From DAISKN01 sp963716925 (lineage in GTDB: Bacteria; Acidobacteriota; Vicinamibacteria; Marinacidobacterales; SMYC01): a stretch of 64,000 nt of DNA. Numbering within the stretch: position 1 is the first letter of the stretch; each line of letters begins with the position of its first letter. This document shows positions 36,582 to 46,086 of this stretch, piece by piece. Position numbers and translations under genes: made by a program. The stretch is from contig CAVQUX010000033.1 of NCBI GenBank assembly GCA_963716925.1, positions 62,001-126,000 of the forward strand, read 5' to 3'. The notes under the pieces are model-generated. The model ran no database searches. It was given only the letters and a program-made list of their open reading frames with translations, and was not told the origin of the DNA.

Positions 36582-38186
36582 TCACTGACCGTAGCGGGCC
36601 TCGTAGAGGGCCGTGCTCGTCTCCGCTCCCTTGGCGAGGACCAGATCCGCGAACTCCACCGACGGCGACTCGCCACCCAACTCGAAGTAGATGCGTGCGT
36701 TGTTGGTCGATTCGATGGACGAGAAGAACGCGTCATAAGTGGCCCATTCGGCGCCGAGCGTGATCTTCTTGTAGAGCCCTAAGTTCATCCATGGCGCGGA
36801 CGCCGTTCCGACCACCACAAAGATCGCGCGTGGCCGTTCTGCCCGTGCTCGGAAGCGCATGCAGTACCGCACGCCCGCCTCCAGCGCCGCGGGATGGATC
36901 AACTCTATCTGCCACGCGTGCTCGCCTGGCACCTCGATCAGCTCAGCCCGCAGAATCTGGTCCGCCGGATCCGATCGGTCCAGGATCGCAACCGCCGGTT
37001 CATGCGCTTTCAGATGCCACTCCGACGGAGCTAGGACGGTCACTCCCTCGCCCTCGGCCAGCCGCCTCCCGATGCCCTCTTTCTCGTGCGCGATCTGGCG
37101 CCACTGTTCGAGCTGATGGACCAGGTCCTGCCAGGCGTCGCGATTCTGCCGCTGCCAGACGGTCTCGGTCCGTTGGGGCACCCTGCGGTAGCAGTCCAGC
37201 ACGTCGTCCAATGCTGCGGTCGACAGGCTCCGTAGCGAGGAGGACTCTGGATACAGCACGGTGTTGAAGATCAGCCGGGCACCCTTCTCGTTGCAGAACT
37301 CGAGCATGCCGGGCAACTCGCTCCAGTTCTGCTGCATCGGGCACACCGCGGTCCACAGCGGCTCGCCCTTCGCGTGCATGTAGTCGAGAAAAAACCCCAG
37401 GTGACGCATCACTTCGTCGTAGTCGGCGTTCCGCCGTATGCTTTCGTAGGTCTCCCGGACGATGGAATCGATGGACAGCACGATCCGGAAATCCAGCGCC
37501 TTCAGCATCGACAGCACCCGGTCGGTCAGCATCGTCCCGTTGGTCGTGACGGGAATCGTCACCGCCGGATTGACCTTGAGGAACCGCTCCCAGATTTCCC
37601 AATAGCGCGGAACGAGGAACGGTTCGCCGCCGAGGAACTTCGCTTCGATCAAGTGCGGCAGGAACGGTTCGAGCTGCTGGACAAAACCCGCGTCATACGG
37701 GCTCTTGAGCGGCGGAAGCCGGTCGCGGTTTCGCCGTATGAGCGATGAGTAGTAGCCGTTGCACATGATGCATTCGAGATTACAGATGTTCGTGATCTCG
37801 AACTCCATGAGCCGGGGGTACTCGCGCGCACGCGGCTTCGTGCCCAGGTGGTCAAACTGGAGCATCCGTGTTCCGGTGAAGTTGCGGCTCTGAAGCTGCA
37901 CGAGGCAAAGCTCGCATCCCTTGGAGAAGTCGAGCGCCTGGATCGCCTCCCTCAGCTCGTTCGCCTTTCCCCCAAACCACATCTCTGACACGGACACCTC
38001 GGGATAGGTGCCGAGCACGTGCGTCCGGTTGTAGCAACAGACCGTCGCATTGCCATTCTGCTCGAAGTTCAGACTGATGAAAGGGGCGTGACAGACGACA
38101 CTGGTGTTCGTCCTCCGCGATCGGTTCTCCTTGGAGCGAGCTACGCGAAAATCGTTGTAGTCGCGAATGAGTGTCCCGTCCAACAT
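36582..38186 (-). CDS. N-terminal twitch radical SAM protein with C-terminal jelly-roll domain
   Basis: 534 residues from ATG 38186 preceded by AGGA; the longer frame upstream is not conserved. Twitch cysteines C32, C50 and C51 and GCELC precede CNLECIMC and FLGGEPF. The last 140 residues are the same jelly-roll type as at 5700 and 10952 (YCMRFRARAERPRAIF, EWATYDAFF, ARIYFELGGESPSVEF). It is about 25 kb from its paralogs, so the family has spread over the region. Function unknown beyond radical SAM chemistry. Confidence 0.87.
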   Translation of the reverse strand: MLDGTLIRDYNDFRVARSKENRSRRTNTSVVCHAPFISLNFEQNGNATVCCYNRTHVLGTYPEVSVSEMWFGGKANELREAIQALDFSKGCELCLVQLQSRNFTGTRMLQFDHLGTKPRAREYPRLMEFEITNICNLECIMCNGYYSSLIRRNRDRLPPLKSPYDAGFVQQLEPFLPHLIEAKFLGGEPFLVPRYWEIWERFLKVNPAVTIPVTTNGTMLTDRVLSMLKALDFRIVLSIDSIVRETYESIRRNADYDEVMRHLGFFLDYMHAKGEPLWTAVCPMQQNWSELPGMLEFCNEKGARLIFNTVLYPESSSLRSLSTAALDDVLDCYRRVPQRTETVWQRQNRDAWQDLVHQLEQWRQIAHEKEGIGRRLAEGEGVTVLAPSEWHLKAHEPAVAILDRSDPADQILRAELIEVPGEHAWQIELIHPAALEAGVRYCMRFRARAERPRAIFVVVGTASAPWMNLGLYKKITLGAEWATYDAFFSSIESTNNARIYFELGGESPSVEFADLVLAKGAETSTALYEARYGQ

Positions 38187-38467
38187 CAGGGGTTCCTGCA
38201 GGCCACTGCGACGCCTGCGGCTGGGCGCGTTCAGCTTCAATGCCAGGCGCTGAGCGAACCGTTCGGATTCATTCCCTTGTACTGCCCGAGCGAGTCTAGC
38301 CCAGAACCGATCGGTGTAGCCACCGGTCCAGACCGGGCTGCGGGCGGCGGTCAAGTACTACGTAGAGCCGGACAGGACTGACTCTACCGGGCGCTCACGG
38401 GAACGCCCTCGATCAGTAGCCAACGTTCGACCGCGATTTCTCCAGTTTGACCGACGTTGGAGCCACG

Positions 38468-40084
38468 TCATGGGCGTTTCCCGGACGTCAAGGATAGAAG
38501 CGCGAATGCCCGCATTCGCCGGAGCGGGCCGCCCTGGCGCCTGAACGCGGGCTTCCACATCCGGTCCTTCACTAGGAGTATCTTGTCGCATTCGTCACCA
38601 AGATGATCCAAGTTATAGTGCACGACCCTGGCCACGCCGACCTTGTCGGAAAGGAGCGGAATCACCGATGAAAATCGCGAGTGGCTGTTGAGGACGAAGA
38701 TACAGGGTGCCTGATGCTCGAGAAAACGCACCAGTGCGACCCAGCCGGCACCCCAGCGCATATCATGGCTTGCGCGTAGCCCGACGAATGGGATGTCGGC
38801 AGGCCTGCAGAACTCAGCCTCGTTGCATTCCTCGAGGAGAGTGCTCTCATCGCAAAGCAGAATGACGGGGTCGAGTCCTCGTTGCCTCAGGCCCCGTGCA
38901 AGGTTGGCAGAGAACACGTTCACCGCGTTGAGAGACCAGCGCGTTACTCCGATGAAGACTTTCATTTCGTCCGAAACCTTCCGGCTGGCAAACCCTCGGG
39001 CGGATGCGTGCGATTCGGAGTAAGGGGCGATGCAGAGGGGAGCGCGCCCGCGCCCCGTTAAGAACCAACGGACGACGGGCGTTACTGATGCCAGGTCCTT
39101 GAGTCTCTGGCGGACGTTGGGCAGAAAGGCGAATAAATGCAGTAGCGGCAGGATAGCCAAAGGAGGAGCGGTAGCGGCCAACTGGACACCCATCGACAGG
39201 GGAAGCCATACCTCGTAGAGCTCATTGTTTGCGACCGGGATGTATGGCTCACCACCGGGATTGTCGGGATCGAGAAGCGGCAGCTTCCAATCGTCGAGAA
39301 CCTTCAACAACTCAAACAACAGATAGACCGGGATGATTCCGATCAGAATGGGCGCATCCGGAACGACGGTCAGCAGCAGTACTGACAGGGCCAGCAATTC
39401 GGCGGGGAAGATCCGACGAAACACCGCGGTTCTGGCCGTTCTGAGATCCATGGCGCCGGCGAACGTTCTTACGCCCGCGTTGAGATCGCTCTCTCTATCC
39501 CTTACCTGGTGGACAATGATTCCTCTCAACCCTGTCATGAGCGCCCAGGATGCCGCAGCCACGATGAAGCCCGTCATTCTCCAACCGCCTGAGCGTTCGC
39601 CCACAGCCGCCATCGAGATCGCGAAGAAGAGAGTTGGCACGACGTGGGCGCCCATCGCGTCTACCATCGCTCCCAGGATTCCTCTTTCCTTGAGGCGGAT
39701 TGGCGGGATGGAGTACAGCATGGGCAGCGCCAGGTTTACCGCGAGCAGGAACTTGGAAACCCTGCCAAACGGACCGCCGACCATCGGAGCCAGAGACAGA
39801 GATGCTAGCAGGAGGAGCAATGCGGCGTGCTGCCAACGGTTGAACGCGGCCATCGAGTTGGCCTTACCTCGCCTTCGGTCTTCCTCGATGTCGAAAACGT
39901 CGTTGAGGACGTACCCGTAGCCCGCAACCGCCACGATTGCCAGCGACAACCGCAAGAGGGCTGGGAGTGCCACACGCCAATCGGTCGTTCCCAGCAGCAT
40001 GCTGGCGTAGGCTACCGTGAGCAAAGGAGGAATCTTGGAGCTCCACCAATCCTCGGTCCGCAGTTTGTTCCGAATGCCGATCAC
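38468..40084 (-). CDS. UbiA-family prenyltransferase fused to the N-terminal half of a GT4 glycosyltransferase
   Basis: 538 residues. Residues 1-300 are a UbiA membrane prenyltransferase with the two Asp-rich motifs NDVFDIEEDRRRGK and RDRESDLNAGVRTFAG. Such enzymes move prenyl or polyprenyl-phosphate groups, for example in decaprenyl-phosphoribose synthesis. From about residue 373 the frame continues into MKVFIGVTRWSLNAVNVFSA, the donor-side start of a GT4 enzyme, which ends after 165 residues without the catalytic half. The join probably comes from a deletion or lost stop codon. The GTG start overlaps the stop of an upstream GT4 fragment. The UbiA part is likely active and the GT4 part is not. 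Confidence 0.75.
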   Translation of the reverse strand: MIGIRNKLRTEDWWSSKIPPLLTVAYASMLLGTTDWRVALPALLRLSLAIVAVAGYGYVLNDVFDIEEDRRRGKANSMAAFNRWQHAALLLLLASLSLAPMVGGPFGRVSKFLLAVNLALPMLYSIPPIRLKERGILGAMVDAMGAHVVPTLFFAISMAAVGERSGGWRMTGFIVAAASWALMTGLRGIIVHQVRDRESDLNAGVRTFAGAMDLRTARTAVFRRIFPAELLALSVLLLTVVPDAPILIGIIPVYLLFELLKVLDDWKLPLLDPDNPGGEPYIPVANNELYEVWLPLSMGVQLAATAPPLAILPLLHLFAFLPNVRQRLKDLASVTPVVRWFLTGRGRAPLCIAPYSESHASARGFASRKVSDEMKVFIGVTRWSLNAVNVFSANLARGLRQRGLDPVILLCDESTLLEECNEAEFCRPADIPFVGLRASHDMRWGAGWVALVRFLEHQAPCIFVLNSHSRFSSVIPLLSDKVGVARVVHYNLDHLGDECDKILLVKDRMWKPAFRRQGGPLRRMRAFALLSLTSGKRP

Positions 40085-40407
40085 TCGTTTGCTCGTCCGG
40101 TTCGTTCTCTATTGACGTTCGCGCCGCCAGACCAAGATCCGGCCGCTCTTCTGGATTTCATCAGCGTGGTCGTCGCCAAAACCGGCACATCGGTTGCCAT
40201 CGCTTCGAAGAGGGTGATTGGAATGCCATCCTTGTGTTCTCCGGAAAGCTCCCCCAAGGACGCGACGAGACTATGCAAGCTCATTGTTCTGGCAAACACA
40301 TCAGGTTTGGTTCCGCGGCGGTCGAGAATTGTCTTCACCACCCTCGCCCGGGCGGTGCGCCGTCTGATGTTATTTCGTGCCCTCCATGTCTTTTTTCGAA
40401 TCGGCAC
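40081..40407 (-). pseudogene. C-terminal fragment of a GT4 glycosyltransferase
   Basis: The last 70 residues contain LVASLGELSGEHKDGIPITL, then FEAMATDVPVLATTT, the nucleotide-sugar binding ExxxxxxxE region of GT4 enzymes, matching DKDGIPTALLEAMATG of the protein at 46080. The upstream part of the frame shows no GT4 similarity. Its TGA overlaps the GTG of the UbiA gene. Confidence 0.6.
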
Positions 40408-40907
40408 TTCCCGACAAGGTCATAGGCGACACGAACAGGTCTCTTGATCAAAGTCTGCATCGCAGAGATGCGGTGCGTTCCGGGGACGTTGCGAGACTCG
40501 CGGCGAATTCTCGCCGAAGACGTTGGGATGAGGCAAGTCGAGGCTCGGCCAGTGCCCGATTCGCCGGCCTCGACGGTCAGCAGCTTCGGCGGTCGCTCTT
40601 CGAGGAAACACCTGCGGCCGGGCGCTCATGAGGAGCGATTAGCGATTCATTCGGCCGAGCGCGGTCACCGAATCGTTGCCGACGAGCTGTTGACACTTTC
40701 TGCGTGACAACGAATTGGCCTCGATGACACCCTGTCCACCGTGACCAGCAATCGAGCGGAGTCGGACGCGGCCGTAGCCTTGTTGCACACAATTGTCGAT
40801 TCGCCCAGCGATCCCGTGCCGGAAGTCACCCGGCGGTGTTCGCCACGGAGGGAGCGATCGATGCGCACCTCAAGGTGTATCGGCACCTCGCGGAGCGCCT
40901 GGCTTGA
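40408..40907. other. 500-bp region with gene debris
   Basis: No intact gene. It lies between the GT4 fragment and the GT2 gene ending at 40908. Short open stretches on the minus strand near 40420-40640 may be older remains of the same GT4 gene, but no motif is recognisable. Confidence 0.35.
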
Positions 40908-41813
40908 TCAGGTGGAGCGGAAGTGGCCGAGCGTCCGATCCACGGGGAGCGACGCGCCGGCGCCGAGGCCTTTGATGAACGCGGTCAAGCGTGACCACGC
41001 CGTCGCACGCGCTCCCAGGCTCCGTGCGACCCGCGACCTTCCGAACACGAAACGTACGGCGAGCCGCATGAGGAGCCCGAGCGTCGGGAGCCGCCGGAGC
41101 TGGAGGTGCTTGCCGATCGCGGCGCCCGCGCCGAACCAGTACGCTTGCACCAACACGCACCCATCCGTCCAGGCGTGGAAGCCGTCGTGGACGACACGTA
41201 CGCTCGGTGTCTCGTAGACCGAGTGCCCGGACGCGAGCGCGCGGAGCGTGAGGTCAACGTCCTCGCCCGCGCGCAACGGCCCGCCGGCGCCGAGCATCTC
41301 GTCGAAGCCGCCGAGGTCGAGCACGGCATCGCGGCGCAGCGCCATGCACGCGCCCATCCCTTCGACCTCCAGTTTCTGCCGCACGCCGACAGCCAGAAAC
41401 GGCGCATCGCGCTGATAGCCGGGAATGAATCCTTGCGCGGGGTCGAACGGGCGAGGGACCACGTTGCCAAAGACGAGCGCAATACGCGGGTCTCGCGCAA
41501 AGGCCCGCCGGATCTCCGTCGCCCACGACGGGTCCACCGCGCAGTCGTCGTCGGTCAGGGCCACGAGCGGACCGCGCGCCAGCTTGAGCCCGAGGTTGCG
41601 GGCGACCGACAGCCCTCGCGTGTCCGTGTGCACATACCGTACATGTGGGTCAGCCTGGAGCACGGCGAGGGCCTCGGCCGTCATCGCGGCGTCACTCTGG
41701 TCGATCACGATCAGCTCGAGGTCGGCACAATCGCCGGCGAGGATGCTCCGCACGGTCCCGAGCACCCGGGCGCCCCGATCGCGCGTGCAGACCACGACGG
41801 AAAGCGAAGGCAT
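40908..41813 (-). CDS. Family 2 glycosyltransferase
   Basis: 301 residues from ATG 41813; a much longer frame upstream would run into a neighbouring gene. The GT-A start LSVVVCTRDRGARVLGTVRS, the metal-binding ALTDDDCAVDP and the catalytic-side GGPLRAGEDVDLTLRAL are typical of inverting GT2 enzymes. A hydrophobic C-terminus may contact the membrane. Likely adds a sugar during glycan assembly. Confidence 0.88.
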   Translation of the reverse strand: MPSLSVVVCTRDRGARVLGTVRSILAGDCADLELIVIDQSDAAMTAEALAVLQADPHVRYVHTDTRGLSVARNLGLKLARGPLVALTDDDCAVDPSWATEIRRAFARDPRIALVFGNVVPRPFDPAQGFIPGYQRDAPFLAVGVRQKLEVEGMGACMALRRDAVLDLGGFDEMLGAGGPLRAGEDVDLTLRALASGHSVYETPSVRVVHDGFHAWTDGCVLVQAYWFGAGAAIGKHLQLRRLPTLGLLMRLAVRFVFGRSRVARSLGARATAWSRLTAFIKGLGAGASLPVDRTLGHFRST

Positions 41814-41902
41814 CCGGCGGATTGTACCGGTCTTTTGATGGGAACGCACCCGTGTCCAGGCCGATTTCGACTGCGGTTTCCATTTCCCTCTCCACTCGGA
41901 TC

Positions 41903-43618
41903 CTATGGCGGTGGCGGGGCCGCTCTCGACCGCCGATCCGGTCCGAAGGGAACGAGTGTCGGCGGATCTCGATCCGCCTCGACCAGCCAAACCCGCCTGT
42001 CCTTGAAGTAATCCAGGAGCTGCCGAGTCGAGTTCGGAGACAGCTCGCGCGCCCAGACTATTCTCGCGCTGTCGATGTCGGCTTTGTTGTAGACCCACTC
42101 TTTGTACCAGGTATGTCCTGCTCTGTAGCGAACGATGACGAGATGATAGCCGCCCATCTGTTCCAACTGCGCCCGAAACTGGGTCCGAGAATCCGTCCAC
42201 CGCAGCTCCCTCATCACATACGGAAAAGCCGCCACCAGAAGGATCCAATACAGTACGCAGAGAAGCAGCAGTTTCGTGCCCAGATAGGGTCCGATTCGCC
42301 TGCCGCGACGTCGCCAAAGGCCCAGGTAGCGCGAGCCCCGTACCACCAGCACGAAGACCATTGGCGCGCCCGGCGCGAGATAGTGCGGCCAAGCCCCGAT
42401 GGTCATGAAGACCGCCCCAAGCGTGAGGGCACAAGTGGAAAGGGCGAACCACGTCCAGCGGTCGCTGCCCCCCCAAAAAAGAGCCAGCAGGGGCGCGCTC
42501 AGGACGGGCCCGATGTAGAACGCCCATTGGATCGCAAGTTTGCCCAACGCAGCCACGATGAGTGAAGGGTGCGAAACCCACTTCAAGTATGCGACCGAGA
42601 ACCACCATTCCTCGTCGTCGCTCCAAAGCGGCTCCACATTGTCAAGTGGCTCAAAGTCGAGATCAGATTGTTGAGGTGTGCCGTTCTCTCCCGAGTTCGA
42701 GGGCGCAGTTCCAGACCCAGGTCCGTGGCTCTGCCAGACGAAGGGTGTCTCACTGTCATGTGCGGCCCAGTAGACCTGATACGGCAGAGTCCAATGGTTT
42801 CCGGTGACGCGGTAGTTGTAGTAGGCCATACCAGCGGCAGCCACCGCGAGCACGGCGAACATCGGTGCGACGACCCGCGCGATGCGGGTCCTCAATGGAA
42901 ACCTGCTATCCACGAGCCACCCTGCCAGCACCACGAGGGCCGGCACGCTCGCCACCACACCCTCGAAGGGTCTGGTGTTGGCCAGAAGGACCAGCCCGAG
43001 CGCAAGCAGTAGCGAGTCGAAAACACGCGGTCGGTTCAGAACGTGCCGCAGGCCGCTGAACATCAGAGCTCCGCCGAGCATCGTGACGCCGCCACCCCAG
43101 TAAGTACCGCCCCATTCGAGCGCCATTCTGGCGTGGAGGGCCGCCAGGAGCCCTCCGAACAGAGCCCATCGCGGGGGAAACCAGGCCTGGAGCATGTAGC
43201 AGATCGCACTACACGCCAGGGCCATGCTGATCCACACACCGACGATCGGATGTCCGGTGAGAACCTGACCGACCGCGAGGAACATTCCCTGGCCCGGCTG
43301 GTACATCGACTGGTAGGTGGGCTGGTGGTTGACGGCTAAGGTTTCGAAATGCCTCCACATCTCGTGCGTCGGGTTCGTCAGCCGGCCGCTCGCATAGGTA
43401 TCCGCCGCCAAGAGGTAACTGAACTCATCGTAGGCCGTCAGAAAAGACCACGAGGAAAAGGGGCTGACCGAACGGCTATAGAGAAAATAAGGGAGCGCAG
43501 AGCTGAATAGCGCAACCAGGCCGACGACGGCGAGCGCGAGCCTCCGTCGATTCGCGATTTGGGACAACCGTCGCTCTGTCGTGCGAATCACTCTTAAGCA
43601 CGTCGCTTTAGCAGGCAT
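41903..43618 (-). CDS. Polytopic membrane protein, probable GT-C glycosyltransferase
   Basis: 571 residues with about ten hydrophobic segments. The first outside loop contains LTAYDEFSYLLAADTYASGR, whose acidic residues match the catalytic loop of GT39/GT-C enzymes, followed by HEMWRHFETL and YQSMYQPGQG. A soluble C-terminal part follows. The family uses polyprenyl-phosphate sugars in the periplasm. It is not closely related to the GT-C pair at 7305 and 14143. Confidence 0.75.
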   Translation of the reverse strand: MPAKATCLRVIRTTERRLSQIANRRRLALAVVGLVALFSSALPYFLYSRSVSPFSSWSFLTAYDEFSYLLAADTYASGRLTNPTHEMWRHFETLAVNHQPTYQSMYQPGQGMFLAVGQVLTGHPIVGVWISMALACSAICYMLQAWFPPRWALFGGLLAALHARMALEWGGTYWGGGVTMLGGALMFSGLRHVLNRPRVFDSLLLALGLVLLANTRPFEGVVASVPALVVLAGWLVDSRFPLRTRIARVVAPMFAVLAVAAAGMAYYNYRVTGNHWTLPYQVYWAAHDSETPFVWQSHGPGSGTAPSNSGENGTPQQSDLDFEPLDNVEPLWSDDEEWWFSVAYLKWVSHPSLIVAALGKLAIQWAFYIGPVLSAPLLALFWGGSDRWTWFALSTCALTLGAVFMTIGAWPHYLAPGAPMVFVLVVRGSRYLGLWRRRGRRIGPYLGTKLLLLCVLYWILLVAAFPYVMRELRWTDSRTQFRAQLEQMGGYHLVIVRYRAGHTWYKEWVYNKADIDSARIVWARELSPNSTRQLLDYFKDRRVWLVEADRDPPTLVPFGPDRRSRAAPPPP

Positions 43619-44002
43619 TTGTTTCTCGAGTCGATCGCTATCGCCGACCCCCGCCTGCTAGCATGCCCGGCGATCGTCACGCGCCGGCAGGCGCTCTTTG
43701 TATCTACTCTCTCGCGTGAAGGTTGTCTGGATGACCGTTCTACGAAAGATCGGCGCGTCTACGGTGACCACTCTGCGCTGCCGGATCCTCGCACTGGCTG
43801 GCGATCGTACACGAAGCGGCGAGCCTGGATCCACCATGACTATTCGAACGCGCGGCATCGGGTTTCGTTGTTTCGGGGGAAAAGTGACGCACGCAGAGGC
43901 ATAGGCCGCCTGGTATCGAGCGCTCGCCTCCCCAGTCGGGAGAGCCTCGCTGAATGGAAGCGAGGCCGACGTGCACAACAACAGCATGATACGATTGCCC
44001 AT
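43619..44002. other. 384-bp region between divergent glycosyltransferase genes
   Basis: A plus-strand frame is open through this stretch and joins the next gene, but its translation has no domain and looks non-coding. No strong promoter was found on either strand. Confidence 0.4.
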
Positions 44003-44848
44003 GTGATTCCCCGCAACTTCTTCTACTACTGGACCGGCCAGCAGTTTCAGTACGTTCACTATCTTGCGGTCCTGTCGCTCCTGAGGTCCACCGAATGCGC
44101 TCGCGTCGATATCCGCTACGAGGATCAACCGCGGGATAACCCTCACTGGGATCGATTGAGAGGACTTGACCGGGTTTCTCTCGTTCCCGTCGATTTCGAT
44201 CGGCTCATCCAGCGCGCTGGATACGCTCCCAAGTGTTTTGGAGCGTTTCTAAACGTGGCGAAGGTTGTCCATCGGTCCGACTTCGTGCGCTACCTGGCTC
44301 TCGCCGATGGCGGGGGAGTCTATCTGGACTTCGACACCCTGGTTGTTCGCGATCTGAGTCCGTTGTTACAAAGATCGTTCCTCATCGGTTGCCAGAACCC
44401 GGACGAGCTTGGAAACGATGTCAACGGAGCGGTGCTGGGCGCCGAGCCCGATACCCAACTGATTCGAGAGTGCCTCGAACGTGTCAGAGCGTTGCCCGAT
44501 TCACTCACACGCTTCCGACTCTCCAATTTACGGTTCGGGATGTTGAAGAAATTCTTGGTGCCTCACCTGGACTGGTGCGACAGCGGTCCAAGCCTTCTCA
44601 GCGAGTTGTCGCGTGAGAGCGACGAACTTCGGGCATCGATCTGCCCGCGGTCGTATTTTCACTTCTGCGACTACAGGCAGTGGAGGTCGATCTTCTCGAA
44701 TACACAGTTGCCCGACGATGCCTTTGTGATTCACTACTTCGGAAAGCTGAGCTTCCAGTTCACCAAGAATCTCGATGCTGACTACGTGAGGGATGGCGAA
44801 TCGCTATACGCCCGCGTGGCCAGACGCTATATCGCCGATTCCCGCTAG
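44003..44848 (+). CDS. DXD-type glycosyltransferase (sugar-binding region, GT32-like)
   Basis: 281 residues from a GTG at 44003, chosen because the family starts with IPRNFFYYWTG-like sequence (usually MIPKxIH-W). The nucleotide-sugar/metal motif is YLALADGGGVYLDFDTLVVR, with the DFD of the DXD signature. No ribosome site is obvious. Likely a cytoplasmic retaining transferase working with the GT4 genes that follow. Confidence 0.75.
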   Translation: MIPRNFFYYWTGQQFQYVHYLAVLSLLRSTECARVDIRYEDQPRDNPHWDRLRGLDRVSLVPVDFDRLIQRAGYAPKCFGAFLNVAKVVHRSDFVRYLALADGGGVYLDFDTLVVRDLSPLLQRSFLIGCQNPDELGNDVNGAVLGAEPDTQLIRECLERVRALPDSLTRFRLSNLRFGMLKKFLVPHLDWCDSGPSLLSELSRESDELRASICPRSYFHFCDYRQWRSIFSNTQLPDDAFVIHYFGKLSFQFTKNLDADYVRDGESLYARVARRYIADSR

Positions 44849-44877
44849 GCCCGGAGCATGCGCAGCGCACCCGTCCG

Positions 44878-46086
44878 ATGAGAATCGGCCTCCTCTCTTA
44901 CGAGTATCCCCCTGAAACGGGCTTCGGCGGCATCGGAACCTACACGTGGTATCAGGCTCGGGCGCTGGCGAAGCTGGGCCAGGAGGTCCACGTGCTGGCT
45001 GGCGCCGTGACACCCACGGCGCTCCGACAGCACGACCATGATGGGGTGCGCGTGCACCGCTATCGCTGGGGGGGGCGTATGCGGCAAGCCCTGAGTCCGC
45101 TGGCGAGGCCCCGACTCCACTGGACTAGAAATCGTTTGGAAAACGGCCTTAGCATGTACCTGGGACTCAAGGAACTCGCCCGCCGTTTGGATTTCGACCT
45201 TCTCGAAATGCCCGAGTGCGGAGCCGAGGGGCTGCTCATCAATCACATGATGAAGATCCCCACAGTGGTCAAGTTCCACTCCCCCGCCGAGCTCATCATG
45301 GGGTTTTACGACGTCACCGCAACCGACCGGGCGCTATGCAGCGCCGTTGAAAAGCTCGGTTTCAGCCGCGCCCGAGGCTACACGGCCTGCTCCCGATTCA
45401 TGGCCACCGAAGTCCGGACACAACTTGGCGTTCGACGTTCGGTCTCGGTGATCCCCAATGGTATCGACCTGGAATTATTCGATGCCGCCGAGCAGATCGA
45501 TGCACGCGAGAAGTTCGCGCTGCCGCGGGGGCGGCTCTTGATCTTCTTCTCGGGACGTATGGAGCGCCGCAAGGGCATTCATCTGCTCAAGGAGATTGCC
45601 GCGACTGTCCTGGCACGGTACGACGTCGTGCTGGTCCTCGCGGGGCAGGATCTATTCCACTACGCGGAAGAGGAGCTTCTCCCCTACCTGCATTCGAAGT
45701 TGCTGCGCGGCTCGGTCCGCTACCTGGGTAAGCTCGATGGATCGGACGTACGCTCGTGTTTGCGTCAGGCGGATATCTTCATCATCCCCAGCCTCTGGGA
45801 GAATTGCCCATATGCGTGCCTCGAGGCGATGGCCGCCGGACGGGCCATCGTAAGCTCGAACGCCGGCGGGCTGCCGGAGCTGATCCAGGACGGCATGAAT
45901 GGGCTCCTGGCGCAGAGCGAGGACGTCGACTCCTACGTCCGGTGCGTCGAGCGATTGATCGAGGACCGCGGGCTGCGGGAACGCGTCGGGGCGGCCGCCC
46001 GACGAACCGTCGCCGACTTCTACACCGATATCCGGATTGCCGAGACGTCGCTCGCCTACTACCGCGAGTGCCTGGGAGAATGCTGA
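44878..46086 (+). CDS. Family 4 glycosyltransferase
   Basis: 402 residues, complete. The N-terminal domain has YEYPPETGFGGIGTYTWYQA, with the Gly-rich acceptor loop. The C-terminal Rossmann domain has FSGRMERRKGIHLL and the retaining-GT motif SLWENCPYACLEAMAAGRAI (E-x7-E). Typical GT-B enzyme for cytoplasmic glycan assembly. The following gene starts inside its last codons. Confidence 0.92.
   Translation: MRIGLLSYEYPPETGFGGIGTYTWYQARALAKLGQEVHVLAGAVTPTALRQHDHDGVRVHRYRWGGRMRQALSPLARPRLHWTRNRLENGLSMYLGLKELARRLDFDLLEMPECGAEGLLINHMMKIPTVVKFHSPAELIMGFYDVTATDRALCSAVEKLGFSRARGYTACSRFMATEVRTQLGVRRSVSVIPNGIDLELFDAAEQIDAREKFALPRGRLLIFFSGRMERRKGIHLLKEIAATVLARYDVVLVLAGQDLFHYAEEELLPYLHSKLLRGSVRYLGKLDGSDVRSCLRQADIFIIPSLWENCPYACLEAMAAGRAIVSSNAGGLPELIQDGMNGLLAQSEDVDSYVRCVERLIEDRGLRERVGAAARRTVADFYTDIRIAETSLAYYRECLGEC

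Noticed and set aside
36307..36585. Minus-strand open frame of 92 codons
   Set aside because: No domain, shadow-like composition and no ribosome site; treated as intergenic.
40690..40720. TTGACA on the plus strand
   Set aside because: No acceptable -10 at 16-18 bp and no plus-strand gene downstream.
45756..46079. Upstream extension of the GT4 gene at 46080
   Set aside because: It lies inside the preceding GT4 gene; ATG 46080 has a good ribosome site.
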